Part shown: in pieces, positions 53,812 to 63,099 of the stretch
Position numbering within the stretch: position 1 is the first letter of the stretch
How the letters are laid out: the number at the start of each line of letters is the position of its first letter
Assembly (NCBI GenBank): GCA_910577335.1
Contig: CAJTMJ010000001.1
Coordinates: 1 to 64,000 of the forward strand
DNA length: 64,000 bases
Reading direction: 5' to 3'
From: an uncultured Duncaniella sp.
GTDB lineage: Bacteria; Bacteroidota; Bacteroidia; Bacteroidales; Muribaculaceae
Translations under genes and position numbers: made by a program
The notes under the pieces: model-generated
Database searches by the model: none
The model's input: only the letters and a program-made list of their open reading frames with translations
Told to the model about the DNA's origin: nothing

Positions 53812-55122
53812 ATGAATTACTTTAAATTAGCTGCCGACACATGGGCGAATGCCGCCACATTCCGTGCCACACGCAAAAGGCTCAAAGATTATGCCTATAG
53901 CCGTCAGTGGGAGGATTTAACTACAACACCTGAGGGTAAAATCATCACTGAAGGCGGGCTTGTCAGAAAGGACGGGCGTCTTCCACAGACCAATAATCTC
54001 ATCCGTCCGCTGATCAAGAGCGTTGTCGGACGTTTTCGCTACAACCTTACCCGTGAGGAGCTTGCCACTGATGATTTCCTCCGTGAGGCTTACGAGGCGA
54101 ATCAGCTCGATGAGCTTGACAGCCGTGCGCTTGAGGAATTTCTTATTTCAGGATGCGTGATTCAGCGTGTGGGCTGGGAAGCGTTCACTGACGGCGAGGG
54201 TATTGGCGTGGATAATGTTAACCCTAATCGCTTCTTTGTGAACCGGTTCTTTGATTCCAGAGGTAAGGATATCCGTTTTATCGGAATGATTCATGATATG
54301 CCTATCGACAGGATTAAACTCTGTTTTGCCGCCGGCGATTCCTGTAAATCCGGCGATTCCTGTAAATCCAAGGAGATAGAGGAGGTGTATTCCAAATGTG
54401 ACGACATGAGACATGCTTCGATTTCCACCATTGGCAAGCCGGGATTTGAGGAATCGTTCTTCTACTGCGCCGATGAATTTATGTGCAGGGTGATAGAAGT
54501 GTGGAGTTATGACTTCGATACCGATAGCGAAGGTCATCCGGATCCACATTGGCATTGCCGTTTCTTTGCTCCTGACGGCACATTGATTGCCGATACACGC
54601 TCTCCGTTCCTTCACGGTTCACATCCGTTTGCATTGAAGTTCTATCCTTTGACCGATGGGGAGGTACATTCGTTCATAGAGGATGTGGTTGACCAACAGA
54701 GACATATCAATCAGCTTATCACCACTATTGATGCTATCCTCGCCAACAGTGCCAAAGGCGTTCTCCTGCTCCCGTCCGATGCCCTTGTTGACGGAATGAA
54801 TGCCGAAGCAGCCGCAAGGTTGTGGAATCATCCCGGAGGTGTTATACCGGTCAATCCCCGTGCGTCTAAATTTCCTCAGGAAGTACATTCCAATGGCAGC
54901 TGCGAGGGCGTTTACAATCTGCTTGATATAGAGATGAGGATGTTTCAGCAGATATCGGGTGTGTCAACCGCTATGCAGGGTATGACACCTGATTCTAAGA
55001 CCTCTGCGTCGCTCTATGAGATTCAGATATATCATTCCGCCATCTCTCTTCTCGACATCTTTGAGACATTTAACAGCTTTCGTTCACTTCGTGACGGACT
55101 GATTTTGAGGTCTCTGAGATGA
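53812..55122 (+). CDS. Phage portal-like protein, short form
   Basis: The protein has 436 residues. LKDYAYSRQWEDL, then EGGLVRKDGRLPQTNNLIRP and LIKSVVGRFRYN, is the opening of P22-type portal proteins in Bacteroides phages. DVVDQQRHINQLITTIDAIL and DIEMRMFQQISGVSTAMQGM, then SKTSASLYEIQIYH, match the later portal core. In a phage it would form the ring through which DNA passes. It ends at LRDGLILRSLR, earlier than phage portals, which usually exceed 500 residues. The other frames after 55122 do not continue it. An 18-base duplication inserts GDSCKS twice. Confidence 0.7.
   Translation: MNYFKLAADTWANAATFRATRKRLKDYAYSRQWEDLTTTPEGKIITEGGLVRKDGRLPQTNNLIRPLIKSVVGRFRYNLTREELATDDFLREAYEANQLDELDSRALEEFLISGCVIQRVGWEAFTDGEGIGVDNVNPNRFFVNRFFDSRGKDIRFIGMIHDMPIDRIKLCFAAGDSCKSGDSCKSKEIEEVYSKCDDMRHASISTIGKPGFEESFFYCADEFMCRVIEVWSYDFDTDSEGHPDPHWHCRFFAPDGTLIADTRSPFLHGSHPFALKFYPLTDGEVHSFIEDVVDQQRHINQLITTIDAILANSAKGVLLLPSDALVDGMNAEAAARLWNHPGGVIPVNPRASKFPQEVHSNGSCEGVYNLLDIEMRMFQQISGVSTAMQGMTPDSKTSASLYEIQIYHSAISLLDIFETFNSFRSLRDGLILRSLR
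54334..54369 (+). repeat. Tandem 18-base duplication in the portal-like gene
   Basis: GGCGATTCCTGTAAATCC occurs twice in a row (54334-54351 and 54352-54369), in frame, encoding GDSCKS twice. The exact identity suggests a recent event that kept the frame open. Confidence 0.9.
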
Positions 55123-55248
55123 TGTGTGAGAATTGGCTTCGGTTTAACGTTTATTAGCATTGGTGTGCGCCTATCTTTCATCGGTGGCGTGGTAAATTTG
55201 CCAATGTAGCCATGCCGGTTGCAAAAACCAATATAAAAACAAAATACT

Positions 55249-55683
55249 ATGTCAAATTTAATGAACCTCAGAGATCGACACTTCATGGATGCCTGTCGTG
55301 AGATTATTAAGAACCTTGATCCTACTATGGAAATCAACATGCGTGAAGTGGCGCAACGAGCTGCGATGAGCCCGGCTCCACACTATTACTGTACATTCGA
55401 ATACGCTCTGAGAATGATTCGTGTGTTACGCCACGGTAGGTTAAAGCTTAGAAATGACCGCCGTCTGATGATGTGGAAAGAGCTGAATTCAAAAGCCGAC
55501 GGGCTTATGAAGCGTCAGGGTTATACCCTGATAGAGGCTCTTTCCCATATCCTCGCCTCGGAGCCGGCATCCCAGTTCTTCATCACTCCCGGTACGGCGT
55601 TAAGGCTTGCCTACCGGTTGAAATCCCGACATGCTTTTACAACCTTAAACAATCGTTACTATGACTTACTTCCTATCAATTAG
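55249..55683 (+). CDS. Unrecognised protein of the portal module, HTH-like
   Basis: This 144-residue protein is basic and mostly helical. INMREVAQRAAMSPAPHYYC followed by TFEYALRMIRVLRHGRLKLR suggests a helix-turn-helix-like N-terminal part. GYTLIEALSHILASEPASQF and FITPGTALRLAYRLKSR suggest a second helical pair with a similar layout. It may bind DNA. I have a weak memory of similar proteins near phage-like genes in Bacteroidales. It starts 126 bases after the portal gene and overlaps the next gene by 23 bases. Confidence 0.5.
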   Translation: MSNLMNLRDRHFMDACREIIKNLDPTMEINMREVAQRAAMSPAPHYYCTFEYALRMIRVLRHGRLKLRNDRRLMMWKELNSKADGLMKRQGYTLIEALSHILASEPASQFFITPGTALRLAYRLKSRHAFTTLNNRYYDLLPIN

Positions 55684-56122
55684 CAAGATCATCGACACAG
55701 TGCAGGCTATTGCCGCGCTTCATATATTTTCAGCTCCGGCTGGCAGATGCGAGGCTCTGACTTCGATGCTTGCGCCGTCTCGACATGATTTAATGGAGGC
55801 TCTTGCAAAAGATGCATTTGCTGAGACTCTTGTCGCCATTCTTCCCTACGTGGCTGATTCTAACCTTGACAATTGCGATTCATCCGGAATGTTGACCGTA
55901 GAAATCTCGTCGATTATCCGGATTTCGGATGGAACGCACCCTGTTGTCAGGCGCAGTTTGGAGCAATCTATAGCTTATCGGATACTCAACCTGTGTCTGC
56001 TCTCGCTTCCCGGCGATGATTCCTCATTGGCTGAGGAAATGTTGCGCAAAGCCACTTTCCATCTCGACAAAGCAGTGGATTTACTTCGTTCCGGCAGGGC
56101 TAATCATCCCTTTATCCGTTGA
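55661..56122 (+). CDS. Unrecognised small protein ending the portal module
   Basis: The protein has 153 residues, is mainly helical, and has no signal peptide. The N-terminus reads MTYFLSISKIIDTVQAIAAL, and the middle has FAETLVAILPYVADSNLDNC. VRRSLEQSIAYRILNLCLLS and AEEMLRKATFHLDKAVDLLR look like paired helices. No family was recognised. It overlaps the preceding gene by 23 bases and is the last gene before the trpS promoter. Its function is unknown, but the tight packing argues that all four genes belong together. Confidence 0.45.
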   Translation: MTYFLSISKIIDTVQAIAALHIFSAPAGRCEALTSMLAPSRHDLMEALAKDAFAETLVAILPYVADSNLDNCDSSGMLTVEISSIIRISDGTHPVVRRSLEQSIAYRILNLCLLSLPGDDSSLAEEMLRKATFHLDKAVDLLRSGRANHPFIR

Positions 56123-56174
56123 GGCTCTTTAACTTTCATTGATAAAACACACTTTAAGTTTCGTGAGAAACATG

Positions 56175-56205
56175 TTGTGCCGATGATTGTTTTTTCGTAA
56201 CTTTG
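56175..56205 (+). promoter_or_regulatory. Promoter of trpS
   Basis: TTG at 56175-56177 and TAACTTTG at 56198-56205 are 20 bases apart. The leader to the ATG at 56310 is about 100 bases. No Trp-leader peptide or T-box is evident. Confidence 0.7.
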
Positions 56206-56309
56206 TCGTCAATTTATCACTGCTCCGGCGGCGGTTGGCTATATGCCGCTTTCATCATCCGTCGCCGGGATTGTATGTTGTTTAATTTTAAAGCATTAAC
56301 TATAAATCA

Positions 56310-57374
56310 ATGAACGACAAAGAAATTGTGCTCTCAGGCATACGTGCCACTGGCAATTTACATCTCGGCAACTATTACGGTGCCTTGAGCAAGTTTGTCA
56401 AAATGCAGGACGATTACGACTGCTTATATTTCATCGCTGACCTCCATGCTTTGACTACAACCCCCGACCCGAATATTCTCCATGAAAATGTGAAGAACAT
56501 TTTGGCTGAATATCTTGCTGCCGGTGTGGATCCTGACAAGGCTACTATTTTTGTGCAGAGCGATGTCCCTGAAATCTCCGAGATGTATCTGTTGCTTAAC
56601 ATGCATGTCGGTATAGGTGAACTCATGCGCACAACTTCGTTCAAGGACAAAGCCCGCAAGCAGCTTGGCATAAAGAACGGAAGCGATGACGAGGATATAG
56701 AAAAACAGATCATTGGTACTGACTCCAACAAGCGTGTGAACGCCGGTTTGCTTACCTATCCGACGCTTATGGCTGTCGATATATTGATTCAGAAGGCTCA
56801 CAAAGTGCCTGTAGGCAAGGATCAGGAACAGCATCTGGAACTTACCCGCCGTTTTGCCCGCCGTTTTAACTCGTTCTACGGCGTGGATCTATTCCCCGAA
56901 CCCCAAAACTTCAATTTCGGCGACCATGCAGTGAAAGTGCCCGGTCTTGACGGCTCAGGCAAGATGGGTAAGAGCGAAGGTAACTGCATATACCTCATTG
57001 ATGAGGAGAAGGTGCTCCGTAAGAAAGTGATGCGTGCTGTCACTGACGAGGGTCCCAAGGAACCTAACCAGCCTATTTCAGAACCCGTTCAGAATCTTCT
57101 TACCCTTATGGAGCTGACTTCCGCTCCCGAAATCGTGCAGCAGTATCGTGATGCGTATGCTGATTGCTCTATCCGCTACGGAGATCTTAAGAAGCAGCTT
57201 GCCGAGGATATTCTGAAAGTCACCACACCTATCCGTGAGCGTTACAATGACATTCGCAATGACGATGCTTTCATCGGCAGGGTAGTCCGTCAGGGTGCTG
57301 AACGTGCTCGTGAACGTGCTTCAAAGACTCTTGCCGAAGTGCGTGAGATTATGGGTATCCGCAAATTTTATTGA
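56310..57374 (+). CDS. trpS: Tryptophan-tRNA ligase
   Basis: This 354-residue class I synthetase charges tRNA-Trp. SGIRATGNLHLGNYYGALSK holds the HIGH-type motif (HLGN). LDGSGKMGKSEGNCIYLID holds the KMSKS-type motif (KMGKS). LTYPTLMAVDILIQKAHKVP and VGKDQEQHLELTRRFARRFN are typical of the active-site region. The length is normal. The DUF2723 gene follows 16 bases later on the same strand. Confidence 0.96.
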   Translation: MNDKEIVLSGIRATGNLHLGNYYGALSKFVKMQDDYDCLYFIADLHALTTTPDPNILHENVKNILAEYLAAGVDPDKATIFVQSDVPEISEMYLLLNMHVGIGELMRTTSFKDKARKQLGIKNGSDDEDIEKQIIGTDSNKRVNAGLLTYPTLMAVDILIQKAHKVPVGKDQEQHLELTRRFARRFNSFYGVDLFPEPQNFNFGDHAVKVPGLDGSGKMGKSEGNCIYLIDEEKVLRKKVMRAVTDEGPKEPNQPISEPVQNLLTLMELTSAPEIVQQYRDAYADCSIRYGDLKKQLAEDILKVTTPIRERYNDIRNDDAFIGRVVRQGAERARERASKTLAEVREIMGIRKFY

Positions 57375-57390
57375 TTGAGAATTGCTCAAG

Positions 57391-60300
57391 ATGAAAAAGT
57401 ATAATCTTATAAATAACTCGCTCGGATGGTTCTGCTTCGTTGTGGCGGCGTTGACCTACCTGCTCACGCTTGAGCCGACGGCGAGCTTCTGGGACTGCCC
57501 GGAATTTATTTCACAAGGCTACAAACTTGAAGTGGGACACCCGCCGGGCAACCCTATATTCATGCTTGCTGCCAGATTCTTTGTCAATTTTGCTTTTGGC
57601 GATATTACAAAAGTGGCGCTCATGGTCAATGCCATGTCTGCGCTTCTGTCGGCAGGAACCATACTTCTGCTCTTCTGGACTATTACCCACTTGGTGAAGA
57701 AGCTTGTGGTCAAGGATGATGCCGAGGATATCTCACTTGTGAAAATGCTTGTGATCTTCGGCTCGGGTATCTGCGGCGCATTGGCTTATACTTGGAGTGA
57801 TACTTTCTGGTTCTCAGCTGTGGAAGGTGAAGTCTACGCTTTCTCTTCTTTCTGTACGGCTTTAGTCTTTTGGCTTATCCTTAAGTGGGAAAACCGTGCG
57901 CAGTTGCCGCATAGCGATAAGTATCTCATACTGATTGCCTACGTGATAGGTATCTCTATCGCGGTGCACCTCCTGAACCTTCTCTGTATCCCTGCCATTG
58001 CGTTGGTGATATATTACCGCCTTTGGAACAATACCACGGCAACAGGTTCCATGATCACTCTCGGGGTGGCTGCCGTTGTAGTTGGTCTTATCCTCTACGG
58101 TCTGGTGCCGGGCTTCATAGAAGTGTCGCAGTATTTCGAACTCTTCTTTGTTAATGTGTTAGGTTTCAGCTACAATGTAGGCGTTCTCATATATGCTGTT
58201 GTGGCTGTGGCTGTGTTTATATGGGCTATACGGTCGCTTTATCGTCAGGACAATCCGAAAGCCATACGTCTGAGTGTTGCGCTCAGTATTCTCGTGTCAG
58301 GTATACCGTTCATTGGCGATAGCCTTTGGATTCCGGTGCTGATAATGATTGCAGTGCTGTGCTACCTGTACATGGCTAAAAAATTGCCGGTGCGTATTCT
58401 GAATCTTGTGGTGATGAGCATATTCGTTATCTTCATCGGATATTCTTCGTATGCGCTCCTGCTGATTCGTTCGAGTGCCAATCCGCCGATGAATCAGAAT
58501 GCTCCTGACAATGTGTTTGCTCTTTCATCATACCTTAACCGTGAGCAGTATGGCGAGCGTCCTCTGTTCTACGGACAGACCAATAATTCAAATGTGGTGT
58601 ATGAGGTCACTGCAAACGGCAGCGTGTCACCGAAGTTCAATCCCGGTAAAGCTCTTTATGCCAAAGTGGTGAAGACCTCTCCTGACCAACCTGATAAATA
58701 TGAAATCACAGGCTATAAGAAGGATTATGTTATGGCTCCGGAGCTTAATATGCTCTTCCCGCGTATTTATAGCGGCTTGCATACCGGTGCTTACGCTGAT
58801 TGGATAGGCGGTCTTCACGGAAAACCTGTTCAGGCAACACAATATGTGAACTCTGACGGTGAGGTGATACAGACCGTTGATAAGATCAAACCCACCATGG
58901 GTGAAAGCCTTCGCTTCTTCCTGATCTATCAGCTCAATCACATGTACTGGCGCTATTTCATGTGGAATTTCGCCGGTCGTCAGAATGATATTCAGGGTAA
59001 TGGTGAAGTCAACCACGGTAACTGGATTTCAGGTATACCATTCATTGACACTCCGCGACTTGGTGACCAGTCGCTGCTTCCCGATAGTGAGGGTAAGGGT
59101 AACAAGGGGCACAATGTATTCTTCATGCTCCCTCTCATCATGGGTATTATAGGTCTCGGTTGGCAGGCATTCACCTCCAAACGAGGCATAGAGCAGTTCT
59201 GGGTTATCTTCTTCCTATTCTTTATGACCGGTATAGCTATCGTGCTCTACCTTAACCAGACTCCGACACAGCCCCGTGAACGTGACTATGCGTTTGCCGG
59301 GTCGTTCTATGCGTTCTCTATCTGGGTCGGTATGGGTGTTGCCGGATTGTGGGCGCTCATTAACGCCGCGTTCAAGAAGAGTCCGAAGAAGGATAAGAAT
59401 GGCAATGTCGTTGAACCTGTTAATGCTGACGAAAAGTCGAAACTTCCGTTGGTTGCCGCTATATGCGCATGTGTGGTCGGCGTACTTGTGCCGTTGCAGA
59501 TGGTTTCGCAGACATGGGATGACCATGACCGTTCAGGACGCTACACCACCCGTGATTTCGGTATGAACTATCTTGACTCCGTTGATGAAAACGGTATCAT
59601 ATTCACCAATGGCGATAACGATACATTCCCGTTGTGGTATGCGCAGGAGGTTGAAGGGCACCGCACAGATGTGAAGGTTGTTAACCTCAGCTACCTCACC
59701 ACCGACTGGTATGCTAATCAGGTTAAGCATCCCTCTTATCAGGCTGCCGGTATAGAAACTCTTGCCGAGCCTTCAAATTATGGATATGACCGCATGAATT
59801 TCAGCTATTTTGCTGTGGATGAGGATTCGACTGCCGTAAATGTGTTCACATCATTGCGTCAGCTCTACGATCCGAACTCAAGCAAGAACGCTTGGAATGC
59901 TCCGATGATGAAGTATCCCAATATGTTCATCCCTGTTGATATTCCCGCAGCCGTCAAGGCAGGACGTATCACCGAGGAGGAAGCTCAATATGCCGATTCG
60001 GCTATCATAGCCAATATGCACACTGACAAGGAAGCTGCCGGACATGGCGGTATGACTCTCAGTCAGGTTCTTTCGCTCGATATGCTTGCTACAAGCATTA
60101 AGAATGGTTGGAACCGTCCTGTTTACTTTGCATCTACCGTTCCCTCTGATTATTACATCAGCTTGTCACCCTATATGCGTTCTACCGGTATGGCTTACGA
60201 GGTCACTCCGCTTCGCTTTGACGAGAATACTCAGAACCAGTATGGCGATTGGGACATTTCGGCAGTCAACACTGATAAGACTTACCGCAACATAACCGAG

Positions 60301-60897
60301 AAGTTCCGTTGGGGCAGTCTTGACAAGGTGACATCTCCCGATGATATTTATCTTGATGAGACTGTGCGCCGTATGGTTACTACAACTCGTTCTTACATAC
60401 TTAACTGTGCCACAGCTCTTGTTAATGAAGCTGTCGGTGCTGAACGAGCTGACACAACCGCTCTTGATGCCGCTGAGGTGAAGAAAATCAATGACTTTAA
60501 GGCTGATCGTTATGCCAAGGCGTTGAACCTCCTTCAGCTTATCGAAGAGAAACTACCTGAGGCAGCTTCACCATACGCTATTCAGATTCCGCAGCAGATG
60601 GCTCAGCTATATGCCCGTCTCGGTGTGGTGACCAATAATGATAAGCTCACAGCTAAGTCGCGTGAAATGCTTGAAAAAGAGCTTCGCCGCTATGCCAAGA
60701 ATGTGAAGTATTATCAGAGCCTCACCCCGTGGCAGTACGCTACTCTCCCGAGGACTGACCGCTTTATCGAGGCATATTATATGGTATATCTTCTTCAGGA
60801 TTATGTTGATGCCGGTGGCGATGCCGAGAAGATGATTACCGAGCTTGAGGATATGGGTGTAAACTTTGACCGTATCGTATCCATAATGCAGCAGTGA
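57391..60897 (+). CDS. DUF2723 membrane protein, putative protein O-glycosyltransferase type
   Basis: This 1168-residue inner-membrane protein starts at ATG 57391; a TTG nine bases earlier is in frame but unlikely. YLLTLEPTASFWDCPEFISQ and KLEVGHPPGNPIFMLAARFF hold the acidic motif of the family near the first periplasmic loop. About a dozen helices fill the first half. QTPTQPRERDYAFAGSFYAF marks the conserved middle part. GIIFTNGDNDTFPLWYAQEV and the soluble helical C-terminal third follow. DUF2723 proteins resemble dolichyl-phosphate mannosyltransferases and are assigned by some to Bacteroidetes O-glycosylation. The precise activity here is inferred. Confidence 0.88.
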   Translation: MKKYNLINNSLGWFCFVVAALTYLLTLEPTASFWDCPEFISQGYKLEVGHPPGNPIFMLAARFFVNFAFGDITKVALMVNAMSALLSAGTILLLFWTITHLVKKLVVKDDAEDISLVKMLVIFGSGICGALAYTWSDTFWFSAVEGEVYAFSSFCTALVFWLILKWENRAQLPHSDKYLILIAYVIGISIAVHLLNLLCIPAIALVIYYRLWNNTTATGSMITLGVAAVVVGLILYGLVPGFIEVSQYFELFFVNVLGFSYNVGVLIYAVVAVAVFIWAIRSLYRQDNPKAIRLSVALSILVSGIPFIGDSLWIPVLIMIAVLCYLYMAKKLPVRILNLVVMSIFVIFIGYSSYALLLIRSSANPPMNQNAPDNVFALSSYLNREQYGERPLFYGQTNNSNVVYEVTANGSVSPKFNPGKALYAKVVKTSPDQPDKYEITGYKKDYVMAPELNMLFPRIYSGLHTGAYADWIGGLHGKPVQATQYVNSDGEVIQTVDKIKPTMGESLRFFLIYQLNHMYWRYFMWNFAGRQNDIQGNGEVNHGNWISGIPFIDTPRLGDQSLLPDSEGKGNKGHNVFFMLPLIMGIIGLGWQAFTSKRGIEQFWVIFFLFFMTGIAIVLYLNQTPTQPRERDYAFAGSFYAFSIWVGMGVAGLWALINAAFKKSPKKDKNGNVVEPVNADEKSKLPLVAAICACVVGVLVPLQMVSQTWDDHDRSGRYTTRDFGMNYLDSVDENGIIFTNGDNDTFPLWYAQEVEGHRTDVKVVNLSYLTTDWYANQVKHPSYQAAGIETLAEPSNYGYDRMNFSYFAVDEDSTAVNVFTSLRQLYDPNSSKNAWNAPMMKYPNMFIPVDIPAAVKAGRITEEEAQYADSAIIANMHTDKEAAGHGGMTLSQVLSLDMLATSIKNGWNRPVYFASTVPSDYYISLSPYMRSTGMAYEVTPLRFDENTQNQYGDWDISAVNTDKTYRNITEKFRWGSLDKVTSPDDIYLDETVRRMVTTTRSYILNCATALVNEAVGAERADTTALDAAEVKKINDFKADRYAKALNLLQLIEEKLPEAASPYAIQIPQQMAQLYARLGVVTNNDKLTAKSREMLEKELRRYAKNVKYYQSLTPWQYATLPRTDRFIEAYYMVYLLQDYVDAGGDAEKMITELEDMGVNFDRIVSIMQQ

Positions 60898-60898
60898 C

Positions 60899-61516
60899 AT
60901 GTGGATTGAACAACCACCACTATTTTATAGATTACTTTTCCCCGAAGCCCTCTGGCGCATCCAGCGCCGGGGGCGGAAAGTGGTCTATCTCACTTTTGAC
61001 GATGGACCCATCCCTGAGGAAACCCCTTGGGTGCTTGATTTGCTTGACAAGTATGGCATAAAAGCCACATTCTTTATGGTGGGTGATAACGTAAGGCGTC
61101 ATCCTGAACTGTTTGAGGAGATAAAGCGTCGAGGACATTCGTATGGTAATCACACCATGCACCATCTTCAGGGTATCAAAGAGTCTGCCACTACATATCT
61201 GCGGGATATAACGGAAGCGGATGCTTTGATTGACTCATCGCTATTCCGTCCGCCACATGGCATAATCTACCCTACGCAGGCTAAGCTTATAAGGCGTCAC
61301 TACAACATAGTGATGTACGATCTTGTCACTCGTGACTACTCCAAACGTATAAATGGCGAACAGGTGTTGGACAATGTTAAGCGATATGTGCGAAACGGTT
61401 CAATAATTGTGTTCCATGATTCCATCAAGGCGCATACCAATATGCGTTATGCCCTCCCTCGTGCCATAGAATGGCTGAAGGAGCAGGGATATGAGTTTGA
61501 GCCTTTACCTATGTGA
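60899..61516 (+). CDS. NodB-type polysaccharide deacetylase
   Basis: The protein has 205 residues. VVYLTFDDGPIPEETPWVLD holds motif 1 with the catalytic Asp pair. GHSYGNHTMHHLQGIKE holds the metal-binding HTMHH. RPPHGIIYPTQ is motif 3, and VFHDSIKAHTNM is the late motif with His. It removes acetyl groups from an N-acetyl sugar polymer, perhaps peptidoglycan or a surface glycan. No signal peptide is seen, which is unusual if it acts outside. It starts one base after the DUF2723 gene's stop codon. Confidence 0.92.
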   Translation: MWIEQPPLFYRLLFPEALWRIQRRGRKVVYLTFDDGPIPEETPWVLDLLDKYGIKATFFMVGDNVRRHPELFEEIKRRGHSYGNHTMHHLQGIKESATTYLRDITEADALIDSSLFRPPHGIIYPTQAKLIRRHYNIVMYDLVTRDYSKRINGEQVLDNVKRYVRNGSIIVFHDSIKAHTNMRYALPRAIEWLKEQGYEFEPLPM

Positions 61517-61566
61517 CACTTCTCATATCTCTATCTCACACTTCCATCCCATACCCTCCATTCCCA

Positions 61567-62490
61567 ATGTACATATCTGTTGAGTCGCTAAAATCCCGTT
61601 TGCAGGCTGCCGGTGTGTATAAATCCGGTATAGCCCGGGTTGCTCCTGTGTCCGAGTTGGCTGTGAACAGGTTTGATGAATGGCTCACACAAGGTATGAA
61701 TGCCGGGATGACCTATATGGAGAAATATAGCGATATACGGCGTGATCCTTCACTGCTCCTCCCCGGGGCAGTCAGTCTGATTTCATGTGCGTTTAATTAC
61801 TACTATCCGATTGAGTGGGGCGATAGCTCTATGCGATGGGCGAGGTATGCCCTCGGAGATGATTATCATGAGGTGGTGCGTGACAGGTTGGAGACTGTGG
61901 CGGAATGGATAACTGAAGAGTCCGGTGCGCAATGCCGTGTATGTGTTGACACCGCTCCGTTGCGTGAACGCTATTGGGCTGTGCAAGCCGGGGTGGGCTT
62001 TATCGGCTTGAATAATCAGCTTATAATTCCCGGAGCCGGTTCGCATTTCTTTCTCGGTGAAATACTGACCACCTTGCCGCTCCCTTATGACTCGCCATGC
62101 GGTGAGTCATGCGGCGATTGTGGCAGATGTCTGAAAGCTTGTCCCGGAAACGCTCTTAGGGGTGCTGATAAAGCTGGTATATGCTGTTTGGATGCCCGTA
62201 AATGCCTGTCATATCTCACCATTGAACATCGTGGCGATTTCCCGGACAGCACTCGTTTGGGGAATCATATATATGGTTGTGACATGTGTCAGGAGGTGTG
62301 TCCACATAATTCCAATCCTCCCGTTACCGGAATCCCTGAATTTATCCCACGTAAGGAGATTCTATCGCTGACACCTTCCGACATTTCATCAATGACTCAA
62401 CAGGATTTCTCCCGCATATTCTCCCACTCAGCCATCAAACGCACAAAATTAGCAGGACTGCAGAGAAACGGGAGGGCAATTGACAATTGA
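61567..62490 (+). CDS. queG: Epoxyqueuosine reductase
   Basis: This 307-residue iron-sulfur and cobalamin enzyme makes the last step of queuosine in tRNA. The start is placed at MYISVESLKSRLQAAG; a GTG at 61513, overlapping the previous gene, would add 18 unlikely residues. RYWAVQAGVGFIGLNNQLII and GSHFFLGEILTTLPLPYDSP are family motifs. CGDCGRCLKACPGNAL and IYGCDMCQEVCPHNSNPP bind the two [4Fe-4S] clusters. The last codons lie inside a repeat block, so the C-terminus may be altered. Confidence 0.94.
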   Translation: MYISVESLKSRLQAAGVYKSGIARVAPVSELAVNRFDEWLTQGMNAGMTYMEKYSDIRRDPSLLLPGAVSLISCAFNYYYPIEWGDSSMRWARYALGDDYHEVVRDRLETVAEWITEESGAQCRVCVDTAPLRERYWAVQAGVGFIGLNNQLIIPGAGSHFFLGEILTTLPLPYDSPCGESCGDCGRCLKACPGNALRGADKAGICCLDARKCLSYLTIEHRGDFPDSTRLGNHIYGCDMCQEVCPHNSNPPVTGIPEFIPRKEILSLTPSDISSMTQQDFSRIFSHSAIKRTKLAGLQRNGRAIDN

Positions 62491-62540
62491 CAATGGATAA
62501 TTTTTTCAATTGACAATTGACAATTGATAATTGACAATGG
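62477..62540. repeat. AATTGACAATTG-type tandem repeats
   Basis: Units of TTGACAA/TTGATAA recur about seven times from 62477 to 62540, broken once by a T-run. Such low-complexity repeats are scattered in gut Bacteroidales genomes between genes. They begin inside the 3' end of queG, so its final residues (AIDN) and stop codon are encoded by the repeat. No gene is seen from 62491 to 62634. Confidence 0.8.
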
Positions 62541-62634
62541 GCTTATCGGCACAAGCTTCCATCCAGTCCTCAGCCCGTTTCTCCGGGTGTCGGTAAAGAT
62601 AATCGATACCTTTGAGTGCGTTATGCATATTTCA

Positions 62635-63099
62635 TCATTTCAGCATCATCAGATCCTTCATCTTCTGGAAATGGAGATGGCGGTACATCTCTCGTCCGGC
62701 ATCGGAGGTTTCGAGATATATTTTCCCGATACCGTTGCTCCGAGTCTTGTCTATAAGCCATTCCACTATGGTTGTGCCTATATGGAGTCGGCGGAATGGT
62801 GAGCGCACATATATATTCATGAGGTATGCACATCGTCCCGACGGGTTGTCGGGCGAAGGCATTTCCTCTTGCAAACATATAGCTCCACATCCGACTTTCT
62901 CACCGTCATGCGACGCAAAGCAGGCTATGTGACTCCCTTCTTGAAAAGCCCGGCGGTAGTATTCGAGGTTGGCGTTTCTGAGTGTTGAAACATCAGCATC
63001 CTGCGGTATGTTGAACACTTCGTGCAACACCTCCATGCGCCATGCCATCAGTTCATTTAAATCCGAGAGCGAGGCTTGTTCTATTTTTGTAATACTCAT
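62635..63099 (-). CDS. GNAT-family acetyltransferase
   Basis: The protein has 154 residues. AYLMNIYVRSPFRRLHIGTT holds the acetyl-CoA loop (R-x-x-x-x-G-x), and KVGCGAICLQEEMPSP the preceding strand. IYLETSDAGREMYRHLHFQK closes the fold. It starts MSITKIEQASLSDLNELMAW, the usual GNAT opening. Its ATG overlaps the stop of the adenylation gene by four bases, so the two act together. It may acetylate the product or substrate of that enzyme. The acceptor is unknown. Confidence 0.88.
   Translation of the reverse strand: MSITKIEQASLSDLNELMAWRMEVLHEVFNIPQDADVSTLRNANLEYYRRAFQEGSHIACFASHDGEKVGCGAICLQEEMPSPDNPSGRCAYLMNIYVRSPFRRLHIGTTIVEWLIDKTRSNGIGKIYLETSDAGREMYRHLHFQKMKDLMMLK

Noticed and set aside
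61513..61566. GTG start for QueG overlapping the deacetylase stop
   Set aside because: The added residues are low-complexity (Ser/Pro-rich) and the family starts at the later ATG. Coupling through GTGA remains possible.
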